This document shows, piece by piece, positions 47,463-57,780 of a DNA stretch of 64,000 bases (position 1 is its first letter; every line of letters starts with the position of its first letter). Source of the stretch: Lumnitzera littorea (Eukaryota > Streptophyta > Magnoliopsida > Myrtales > Combretaceae); NCBI GenBank assembly GCA_024138015.1, contig JAMXBB010000003.1, positions 15,916,197 to 15,980,196 on the forward strand, written 5' to 3'. A model generated the notes under the pieces. That model saw only the letters and a program-made list of their open reading frames with translations, made no database searches and had not been told where the DNA came from. The position numbers were made by a program, and so were the translations under genes.

Positions 47463-48656
47463 AAAGGACAAAGGAAAGAGAAAGGAGCCCCAAAGGAAAG
47501 GCCTAACTAATATTCATTTATGGCTTAAAGCCACTAAACTCAATACTCCATTAATGATCAAATTTTGTCAATCGCTTTATAACCAAAAAATGTATCATCG
47601 ATGATTTCAAGAATAACCTAGGTGCAAGAAGTAGAATCATCTAAACCATTGACTAAACCTAATGAAGTACTACAAATACCAACAAATCTTAAAGCAAAAG
47701 TGAATTTCCTTAAAGCAAATGGAAACGCTCTACAATTAAATGATACCTATTGGCTGTCAAAATGTTCAGAAATTCAAAAAGTGGATGAAATTATTCCACT
47801 AAAGAAAATGTCTAGTCAAAATGTACAAATAACTGAGGTTACATCTTCCTCTGAGAAGAATACGGTTCCTCAAACTCAAAAATCAATGTTTTTCATTAAA
47901 GGAATTTTCAAATTTATCTTTTCTGTAGAAACAAATATGTATGAAAAGGATCCTTATAATTTTGCAAAAAAAAAAAATGTTTTTTGAAAAATTTAATTAT
48001 GTTCCTTAAGATCATTATAAGCCTATTGAATTCTATGAAAAAATTTTAAGTGAAACTGGTTCAGTTTCATTTAAACATTTTGAAAACAATTGCATAATAA
48101 GTTATTCTACAACCAAAATTCATAAGTTCATCAACCTTAATGAATGGTTTAGTCACCCTTCAATGCTCATTAAATTCCAAATTTCCCTAATGAGTCCATA
48201 ACCAAATTACCAAATTTCTTATAATTATTTTGATTATAAGCAAACATAATGGAATGCATTTTACCAAATGAACCTAAAAAGATCCCATACCTGGCTCACT
48301 TTAATAAATGTTCTTCAAATAACCTACCCACTTTAATAAAAAAAAAATACAAAGTAAAGTGGTGGGATGGATTTAAGCTATGAAATAAAACTGAAGAAAA
48401 TGCAATTCTAAAGTGGATTAACAAGAATGAATTTTCAATGGTTCAAAAGAATGTTGTAACTCCATTCCTTCATGACAAAAGTTTTCTAATAATGTCCATG
48501 GCCAGTATTTCATCATCAGAATAAATGAAAGAAATATTGGAGAAAGCATTAGTATCTCTCAATGAATTAACTATAAGATCAACCACAGATTCAAGCTCCC
48601 ATCACAATAGAAACACTAATGATGATTGTTATAAAATAGATTTGGCTAATTCATGA
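47452..48656 (+). pseudogene. Viral copy 2 downstream ORF, function unknown (broken)
   Basis: ATG at 47,452 lies inside the last codons of the polymerase, with an 11-nt overlap. Starts MPPKKDKGKRKEPQRKG, a strongly basic N-terminus. Later pieces are TPLMIKFCQSLYNQKMYHR, the 121-codon frame 47,622-47,987 (Ser/Lys-rich middle), INLNEWFSHPSM, KWWDGFKL and ILKWINKNEF near the end, and a stop at 48,654-48,656. About 400 codons in all if unbroken. It occupies the place of the second ORF of florendoviruses or the transactivator of other genera, but I see no motif that decides. Confidence 0.65.
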
Positions 48657-48922
48657 ATGTATTTTCAATATATATTCTGTAATTTTGAATGTATTTCTCA
48701 ATGTATTCTATACTATAATTCATCAGTAAAACATACGTATACTCACATGTATCACATTGCACTATGACATTACAATAATGTCAGATTCCAATGTCTAACA
48801 TAATGATTTTATTCTCCAACTTTTTGCTACAGTAAATTGTCTCTTACTTTCACTGTTTCTACAGTGATATATTGGCTACTTTTACACTGTTCATGAATAG
48901 TGAACTGTCGGCATCTATTTCT

Positions 48923-48929
48923 ATATAAT
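48923..48929 (+). promoter_or_regulatory. Viral copy 2 pregenomic TATA box
   Basis: TATATAA in CTATATAATGACCCCC, downstream of the last ORF, followed by a pyrimidine-rich stretch suitable for transcript initiation at about 48,950-48,960. This is where a 35S-type promoter lies in the family. Absent from copy 1. Confidence 0.6.
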
Positions 48930-49210
48930 GACCCCCATTTCTCCTCTTTAGACATCCTCTTTCACTACTTCTCACATTCCCTATCTCTCTAATTCAAATT
49001 TCCTCTTCTCTTCATCCTTCCCTTCTCTTGTACATTCTTTCTCCTCCTTTCTTACAATTAAAAAGCGTAAATACGTTTATGTCATAAGGTTTAAGATCAT
49101 ATCTTAATATCCCTTCTTATACCTTTAATGTTTCTCCTTCTATATTTTCTTTGGAGCAAATGATCTGTATATAATGCTCTTTGTTTGTCAATACTTTTGA
49201 AAATTAATGA

Positions 49211-49216
49211 AATAAA
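49211..49216 (+). terminator. Viral copy 2 poly(A) signal
   Basis: AATAAA about 280 bp after the TATA box, followed by a T-rich region. In the circular genome this would end the terminally redundant transcript. Copy 1 begins close to this point (41,567-41,604 corresponds to about 49,225-49,260). Confidence 0.5.
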
Positions 49217-49574
49217 AGTTTTGTTTTATTAATTCTTTTATAACCATCTTATGAGGGAAATCTCCAAAATTATATGGGTATAACTCCATAAGATTAATTT
49301 TTATATGTGTTTATATTTTATGCTCAAACCCCATAATCAGTTGGTTATACCGCTTATGGTGGTTTTCTGTTAATAGTTCTAATATATTTATGCATTTAAT
49401 GTTCTTATATGCTCAACACCCCATTAGTCTTAGCTCAGCTACTTGTGGTGATTATGTTTCTTTAAATTTGTTTAATGTTAATATTCTTTAATGTTACATG
49501 ACCCAATTAAGTACTGGTAAACCAAGTTGTACTGGTTTCAATTAAATATTTAATGTTTTTATTTATATCTAATC

Positions 49575-49857
49575 ATGTATACTTTAAAGGAATATATTAA
49601 GCATTATTTAAATCTTATATTTGATGCAAATATTATCAAATGTGTATGAAAATTCAACTTAGTTATTTAAAAGACATAGTTGAAGATTTCAAAAATGAGA
49701 ATAGTCAAGATAAGTTTTTTTAAGCCTCTTTACAATATTATCAAAATTTAATTTCAGAATATGAAAAAAATATATTTGAAAGTAAAAGAAATAAAATTAC
49801 TATCATGAAATGATTTCAAGAGTTTGCCATTAAAATGTCTTAGAAAGTTCATGATAA
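49575..49857 (+). pseudogene. Small leader ORF, frameshifted copy in viral copy 2
   Basis: MYTLKEYIKHYLNLIFDA opens like the 93-codon ORF of copy 1 and continues in other frames (ISKMR, then QNMKK and KCLRK). At least two indels and several stops. Confidence 0.5.
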
Positions 49858-50096
49858 TGATGGCAATAATTTAATAGAATTTTATGAATATCTAAATGAC
49901 GTAATATAATTTTTATTTTATATAGTTTGGGCTTATTCTCTTTTAGGAGAAAAGTTTTACTTATATGATATTTATTTTAGAAAAAATTAATTTTAATACA
50001 TTAATACTGTATCTTCCTATTTCTATAATTTTATCTCATCTTTTATTAATATTTCATAGCTATCATTAAGAGTAGATCATCCTTGATGCTATATGG

Positions 50097-50114
50097 TTAT
50101 ATATATATATATAT
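50097..50114. repeat. (TA)n at the right border of the virus block
   Basis: Follows directly after TATGG, the first bases of the PBS at the right end of viral copy 2. LTR C resumes at CCTAAGAATG. Confidence 0.9.
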
Positions 50115-51739
50115 CCTAAGAATGTGTTCTGAACCATAATATGAAATTAATCACATTATATTCGGGTATCTTAAATATCGCTTTTAGCCCTTGACTAGTA
50201 TTCTAGTCTACACAGTGCGCCCTAATCCTTATTTAACTATCAAATTTACTCCCAACATGAGAAAAATTTATATTTTTCATATAATTACCGTAATTTAAGT
50301 TTCCTACTAGATTAATTATATATTATTATTATTATTATATTATAAATTTTAACCTAATATTTTATGTTTATTATATTTCCAATTCAACATATTATTAATT
50401 TACATATAATTACAACATAATACACATAATAATTATATCTAACACCCTAAATAGCACAAATATCATACTTCATCAAATATTAACATCCTTAAACACCTAA
50501 TTATACACTAAATCAGTAATTATCCATTTAATTATCTAATTAGCCCAAAATTATCTATTTTATACGTTATTTTAAAGCTTATAAATCATCTAAAAATTTC
50601 AAATATCCAATTCTAAAAAATCTCTTCATAACACTGTTCTACATTCTCTAAATAATCTACATAAAAATTTTGAATTTAAAATTATACTCCTAAAATCATT
50701 TATTTCTAAATCGAACAAAACTCAAGTTTATGAAATTTCTTAAACACAGTATATTTTCAAGCATAAATTCATTAAACTAAAATTTTTCCTTAAATCTACA
50801 TACATAAAAACCTTAGAATACTAAATTTCATTATTTTATAAGTATATTTAATATTTTTATAAAATTAAACAAAATCGGATTAGAATTTGACTCACCCATC
50901 CGATTAGCTTCTGGCCACAAGTAGTAGCCTTAGGGGTGTCGGCAGCCTTAGGCAGTAATGGTAAGGTGTAGTGGTGGTGGTGGTGGTGGTGGTGGTAGTG
51001 GTTTGTTTCCAGATGGCCGTAAGTCATGAGTTTACTCTATAAGCTCTAATTGCACAAATTTTTTCCTAATTTTTATAATAAAACCCTAATCTTCTCTTTT
51101 TAGGTTCTCTCAATTTTTCTTTAATCCCTAACTGACTAAATGAGCTCCAGTTGAGGTTTGGGGTATTTATAGGGCTGCCTTGATTTTTTTTCTCCCAACT
51201 TTTTATTGATAATTGGACTTATCCTCTTTCAATTTGCTTTTTATTTGCAATAATGTAATTGGTTTTTTTTTTTCCTCTTAATCCTAGCATGCAACGACCT
51301 GGATCTAGACAATGCCTTGCTTTTCTGAATTTTTCCTTGATTTTTTTAATTATTTGGCATTAATTTAGTATATTTCGAGCATTTTAAGTAATTTCATGTA
51401 TTTTTACTTACATATAAATACATATGGAGTATAAGTAAATACTCCTAAATATTATTTATGTTATAATATAATTTTTAGTGTACATATAATTTATTTCTAG
51501 CGACTCGTTAGTTATCAAAACTCATTTTACACATTTCCAATAAATAACGGGTAATATGCTTATAATTTAATATTATAATATTCTATTATTTTATTATTTA
51601 TTTTCCAAAATTCAAACTTACGAAGTCACTTTTACTAATATTCCTAATTTCGTCGTACAATTTAAGCTTGATCGGACACTTGATTCGATCACCGTAAATT
51701 TTACATATGGAATCCAAATGTGTAGTTGTAAGGCTTACA
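50115..51739 (-). repeat. LTR C, right part
   Basis: Continuation of LTR C after the virus block. Contains a GGT-repeat block (50,975-51,000), the reverse of the CCACCACC block in LTR A, the reverse TATA box near 51,163-51,170, and the U3 end ...GTAGTTGTAAGGCTTACA, equivalent to the start of LTR A. Followed by TCAAC, the right target duplication. Confidence 0.75.
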
Positions 51740-52546
51740 TCAACAGTAGCTTCACCCTTATCGGTAGCTCCAAGCAGTGGATTTGCTGTCAGATGATGGT
51801 GACTGTTCCTCTCCAAGTGATCGTTAGGTATAGGTTTATATTATATACCCTAAATACATACTATTTTGTTATTTTTTTGTTAAAATTCCCTCTCCCTTCT
51901 TCTTAAGCTCTCTTTAATTTTTTTGGACACCTAACTAACTAAAATGAATTCCAAATGAAGTTTGTTGAATTTATAGGGTTGTTTGGATATTTTCTTTTAA
52001 TTTTTATAGTGTCATGTGTCATTTATCTTCTTCCTTTTTCCTTTCTAGTTGGCTTAGCTCTATCGATTCGTTTTCCATGCTGAATCTTAGCTTGCTATGA
52101 CCAAGATTTGGAAATTTCTAAATTTTTCCTTAATTTTCCTGATTTTTCTTTAATTTTTCCTTAATTATTTAGTATTATTTTAACATATTTCAAGTATTTT
52201 AAATAATGTTAAGTATTTTTACCTACACATAAATATATATAAAGTACAAATAATTACACCTAAATATTATATATGTTATTTTATGATTTTTAATGTATAT
52301 ATAATTTATTTCTATCAATTTGTTAATTATCGAAACTTATTTTATATGTTTCCAATAAATAAAGGGTAATATACATATAACTTAATATTATAATATTTAA
52401 TTATTTATTTTTCTAAATGAAAACCCATGGGATCACTTTTATTAATATTTCTATCTTTGTCGTAAGATTTAGGTTCGATTAGACAACTTATCCGATCACC
52501 CGAAATTTTATGTATCGAACCTCAAACACTTGGTTGCAGAGTTTTT
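51740..52546 (-). repeat. LTR B, right part
   Basis: Resumes the LTR broken at 35,520 and ends at ACTTGGTTGCAGAGTTTTT, equivalent to the first bases of LTR A in reverse. Runs parallel to 50,890-51,739 of LTR C, so the two look like a tandem repeat at first sight. Immediately followed by a polypurine tract on the minus strand. Confidence 0.7.
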
Positions 52547-52550
52547 ATTT

Positions 52551-52562
52551 CTACCCCCCTTA
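52551..52562 (-). promoter_or_regulatory. Polypurine tract of the LTR B element
   Basis: Minus strand reads TGAAACTAATTGTAAGGGGG, then GTAGAAAT, then the LTR. The arrangement 'GGACGAAA...AAGGGGGG.AGAAT, LTR' is typical of the 3' end of plant chromoviruses. It primes plus-strand DNA and identifies LTR B as a 3' LTR. Confidence 0.65.
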
Positions 52563-54218
52563 CAATTAGTTTCATCCTCAAAACTACTACATGTCTACGT
52601 ATTATTTAATTAATAAAAAATAATAACTTATATTCTTTTATTATCCTAAAAATCAAAAGAGCTACAAGTAATACTTCATCTTTACTATTTTCGGTCCCCA
52701 AGTGGCTTCCAAATCTGAACCTTTGTCCTACTATACCATTACATATTCTATATCTTGATTTCCTTAACTTTTGAACTCAATTATCTAGTATTTTAAGAGT
52801 TGCTTTCTAGAATTAATTAATATCCCATTCCGATCTCTTTAGCCTTTAGAAAATTTAATGTTTTAAGTTAGCTCTATTTTCAAATGTTATGCTAAATAAG
52901 TTAATTTTTCTTTATTTGGTGTTACTTCTACAGAAGCTTCTACGACTAACTTCACAAGCCCTTAATTCTAAAATCGATATAACAATTTTACTCATTCTAG
53001 GTCCTTCATAACCTTGTGAAATAACTTTAAAGTTTAGGTATTTTATCTGTAGTTCTTCTTAAATTAGATAGGTATTTATACTACCTATAATTTTCTCAAT
53101 TTTGTAGGTCCAAATCAATTAAAACCCTTATTGGATTTTCAGTGTAAATAGACTTCACTTTTCATTAGCTTTCTTTCTTACTCATCTTAGTCTTAGTCCT
53201 CAAACGGGTTTCAAAATATACTAATTTTATCGTACAATTTTAAGGTCTTTTAAAGGTAAGACTTTGACCATTTATTTTACATTCTTCTTCTTCTATCATT
53301 GAATAAATTTACCTAGAGCTTCTAGATATAATTCTTGATCATTTCCTAATCTAATAATATTTTGAATTTATCCATTTCTAACTATATCGTCCATTATCTC
53401 AAGATTTATTACAATGCTTATGTATCTAATACCTTATAGGGTTATTCTTTTAGCTTCTAAATTTTTTATAATTTTTTTTATAAATAATTCTATTTATAAT
53501 GTTTATACTAACTTTATCCTAATCTTATTATAGAGATTTTGACCACTACTTATGTTACCACTATGATAGGAATTAATGTTCATATTTATTTCTAAGAATA
53601 ATTTGAAATGAATGAATTTAATGTTAGGTGCTTATATAGGCATAGGTTATTGGTTTTGCCTTTGATCATTTATATATTAAGCCATTTTCAAATGTCATAT
53701 TTGATTGTTTGGATCATATTACAATTACATTAGTTATTTGATTTTTCAAAAGTAGCTCTCTTTTTTTTTAATCCTAGTCGTATAAGTGTAAGTACGTCAA
53801 TACTATTATATAGTTGTTAGTATTGGTTAGAGTCATGAGGTAAATTTTAAGATGTGAAGTTTGTTTGCTTTAGCTTGGTTTCCAATTCTTATTATTAGGT
53901 AGTTTATCCTTTATCCTTGTATATTACATATTTTAGTGTTATCTATTACTTATTTAATTCCATAATTCCTTGCACTTCATATCTGTTAACACAATTACAC
54001 CAGTAGGAATGAGTGGCAAATCTTAACTATCCATTGACTCGAACCTAACCATGACAACCAACAACTAACTTAACTTAACTCAATATATTTGACTCGATCG
54101 AACTTAACTTGACTTAAGGCTGATGGGGCCTAATTCTCTAATATAGACCGTACAAATTTGCCATTCTTTCCCAATTGGATATTCACGCTAATACATATCA
54201 CGCGCCAAACCAGATAAT
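52563..54218 (-). pseudogene. Chromovirus pol 3' relic of the LTR B element
   Basis: Strongly decayed. Just inside the polypurine tract one minus frame reads IEYVMV, two stops, DKGSDLEATWGPK, which resembles the end of a chromodomain (core VKVLW...EEATWE). Further in, no frame is reliable, but the position between polypurine tract and LTR D fits pol sequence. The stretch 53,000-54,200 is best regarded as unassigned AT-rich relic. Confidence 0.4.
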
Positions 54219-57200
54219 TGTAATAGCCCCACTATATAAATCAACCTAAACTAGAAGGTAGCTACGCAGCCGTTAACATAAGTATAGCTAACACAAGGTA
54301 TTTACCACTCCCTTACTTCAAGCCATTCAATTTTGAGTTTAATAGATATCAACTTGTGATATAATTTTTCAAATAACTTTAGAAAATAAACTTGAGGTGA
54401 AAATAATTGAGAAAATTAGGCTTTACAAATCATTTAGAGTATAAAATCTCAATTTTAATAAAAAGTTCTAAAAGCAAATTGAGTTGAGGAAATAAAGCAA
54501 TTAATAATAGAGCTTCTAAAAGATCATAGGTTAACAGAGTGTAGTAACAATTTCCATAATTGAAAACTAGAGGGTCATTAATAGAGACCCTATTAGTTTC
54601 TGTACAAGTTAGTAATTTTGACAAATAACTAAGAACACATTCCATTAGCTTTAGATCTCACTCCCCAACTCCGTTCCCTAGTCTTCTTGGAACATGTTGT
54701 AATACTGGCGAGTCTACTGGGTAACTTACAAAACAACTACAAGGGAGTGAGCGATAACTTGCTCAACAAATAAGACAAAGACAATAGCACATTTCAGTCA
54801 TCAAGCAACCAGGGTTTTTAGGCAATGCACATTCAAATAAATGCAATGCACATTCAAGTAAATACTATCGCACAACATTAACTAGTCATCGTGAGATTAG
54901 AGAAATTACACCTACTCTAATTCGAATTTCGAGGAGTTTCTTATGCAATGAAAAAACACGCTCCACTCGAGACTATCTTTAAACTGCTGTTCCCAACCTT
55001 ACTACAACCTCCTCTCCTGTTACTTTGTTCAACTAAGAGGAGAAAAAAGACCATTTCTGCTATCTTGATCGAAAGGTTCATGTTAGCTTGAGAATTCTAG
55101 TTGTTTCTCCTAATGAGTTGGTGATGCAAGTCATGTTAGAAGTTAGGTCGAGGTTGAATTAGTTTGCTACTTGAGGTAATCAAGCAACTTTCTCACAATT
55201 CAATTTAATGCAATACAATAAAGCAACCAATACACAAGGTCCAGCACTCCATATCAACAATACAATATCCAAGCATATGTGCTACACACACATACAAACT
55301 AATAACTTACAATCATAAATATGACACATACTAAGGCTTCCAAGCATTTTTAAATAATACTCCAAATTACAGTGAAGTATTGATCCTACTTACCTAAAAC
55401 TCATTCGCTCACTACTACACCTGCTAACTTGTCTTTGTTAATTATCCTTTGATATTTTCATTGATCTAGTGCTTTATTCTATGTAAAATGTTACTAATTT
55501 AAGTGTCTATATATGAGTATTAAGTTATTTAATTACTAGTTTATTGTCCTATGCTGTTAAGTATTTGAAATTTTAATATGGTGCTATAAGTATACTTTAC
55601 CTTTATTACCCTCGAAGCTACATCTCCAGTCATTGCGCTTTCAACATATTCCATTAGGAAAGCCTTTGAGTTACCTTCTGCACCACATGGGTAATGAGGT
55701 TCACAACCAATTCAATCTTTGAGTTAGTCTCTAAGGTTGGTAAATACTTAAGATTGTTCAGCAAACATCCTCTGAGCTACTTTCTGAACTAGATCACCCT
55801 TGAAGTTCTTAAACTGGAAAGCTTCTAAATTATTCTCTAAGCCATATTGGAGTTAAAGTTTTAACAAGATTTTCTTCTGAATCATCCTCTAAGTCCGATA
55901 ATGACCTAAGATTTCTTACGAATTACCTTTTGAAACAACTTTTGAGTGCTCATACTCATGTATTTCACTTTAAATATCCCTTAATGCACCTCTTGAACCA
56001 ACCATGTAGTTTTTTCAACTTTTAAATCTCTTAGCAAAATATTCTCTACACATAGTCAACTTCAAATTCCTTAAGAGTTCATGCTCTGACTCAACCTCTA
56101 AGCCTCACTTATCTATACTTCTCTTCAAATTTTTACCTTTGAGTAAACCTCTAAATCCATATCTAGTAGACCATTTACCATTTACCCTTACTTCCTCTAA
56201 GATACTCTCTAACTCTGTTATCTATATAGTTTTTGGAAAATTATCCTCTAATTGATCCTTTGCTTCCCTTGTTTTAACCTTTCATTCATTATTTTTGCTT
56301 CTAACCAAACTTCTAAATAACATTCTAGTGCAATACTCATTCACAAAATCCTCTAACTTATCATCTACCCTTAACCAATTTCCTATAATCAATAGATTTG
56401 TTTATTTCCACCCTAAAATCGTGTAAAAGCAATCAAAGTAACATTTCAACCAATATTACTCAACTCCCTTACATCCAAATTCCTAGTATAACATCATCAT
56501 CATCCACCAATTTTTTCAATTCCTACATCATCAAATTAGTCATATAAGTGACACACACTTGATTTTATCAACTTCTTCCAATAGAACCACTTCTAACAAC
56601 ACACAATCACCAAAAATACTTCAATAACTAAAGGAGCTTAGAATCTGAGTGAGGTCATTAAGAGAAATACATTTATCTTGCTCAAAAATACCATTTTAAT
56701 CATAATTTAGAGCTAAAAATTCATAAAAATTATAGAAAATAATTTTTGTTAAAAATCTCTTTATAGAATTTTAGTAAAAACATAGAAAAGTCTATATAAA
56801 AATTTTAGGATCAAAACTACGTCATTTGACTTATTTATTTCAATATCGAAAAGTGTTTGAGTTCGTTAATTTCTTAAGTACGTATACTATAGCTATTAAA
56901 TTTCTATAAAATAATATTTTTCCCACTATCTACATATGAAAATATTAAGGAATAAATTTTTCTAAAATTTTCTAATAAATTTTTATATTTTTACAAAATT
57001 ATCTAAAATCAAATGAATTTAGAACCTCATCGGAACTGGTTGCTCAAGCCACCACCACTAGCCACCTCCTTGTCGATAGAGCTAGGTGTGGCCTCCTTTC
57101 TCTTCTGATGGTGATGGCTGGCTTCCAAAAGATCTTTAAGTTCACGCACCATCGTGTGCTTAGATTGTACATTAATTTTTCAATTTTTGCTTAATTTTAC

Positions 57201-57780
57201 TTTTTGATTAATTTGACTTACTAATTTTTTTTTTTAGATCCTAACTTTCATGTACAATTTTTCAGAATTTGAAGATACAGATTTAAAATACAAAATAGTT
57301 AAGTTTATATTATAATACAATTTATGAATCACAAATTATTAAGCATAATTACTAAAATAGTTAAATATATAAACTACAGGTTACGTTATAGATAATTCTA
57401 TCAAGACCTTAAACAAACTCAATTAGGATTTTACTAAATAAATTAAGGAATGATTGCAAATAAGTGAATTCAAGGGTTAAGTATAACTAGGATAACAAAG
57501 AAAGGCAAATACCAAATGGTTGACTCTCAAGATAGAATAGAATTCTCACTAATATAATAAATTCTAAGACCTTATTTGGTGTAGTGGGGATGGGATTTCC
57601 ACCTAGAGAACCAAATAAACTAATAACTTTCTGCATACATTCTTTATAAATTTACCAAACAACGGATTGTCAATCTAATACCAAAGTATTAGAATTTAGG
57701 AATTGAATTCCAAGATAGGAAACCAGATAAGTCTTGAACTTCTTGTAACTTTCGCTTCAATCACAGGTTGGGGCATTACA
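54219..57780 (-). repeat. LTR D: chromovirus-type LTR, apparently solo
   Basis: 3,562 bp. Plus-strand ends TGTAATAGCCCC and GGTTGGGGCATTACA match the ends of LTRs A and C. Flanks ATAAT and ATAAA agree at four of five bases, a possible target duplication. No PBS follows it on the minus strand, so it is probably an independent solo LTR next to the LTR B element. Its centre (about 55,430-56,640) aligns poorly with A-C and may hold another insertion. Confidence 0.7.

Larger units (their letters stand above)
41608..50096 (+). mobile_element. Endogenous pararetrovirus copy 2 (Caulimoviridae, one genome length)
   Basis: About 8.4 kb from PBS to PBS. About 70 bp around the PBS (41,608-41,680) recur at the right end (50,017-50,096), showing that a circular genome, or a unit of a concatemer, was opened at the PBS. 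Order: PBS, MP, capsid with zinc knuckle, protease, RT, RNase H, downstream ORF, TATA promoter, poly(A) signal, leader. A long ORF set followed by a second ORF of unknown function, together with insertion at a TA microsatellite, best fits Florendovirus-like elements. Broken by many stops. Confidence 0.88.

Noticed and set aside
50890..52546. Apparent tandem duplication of about 0.85 kb
   Set aside because: Better explained as the end of LTR C next to the end of LTR B, because C is inserted in B with a 5-bp duplication.
54219..57780. LTR D as the 5' LTR of the element ending in LTR B
   Set aside because: No primer-binding site follows D on the minus strand, and D has its own near-matching flanks (ATAAT/ATAAA). 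Not fully excluded.
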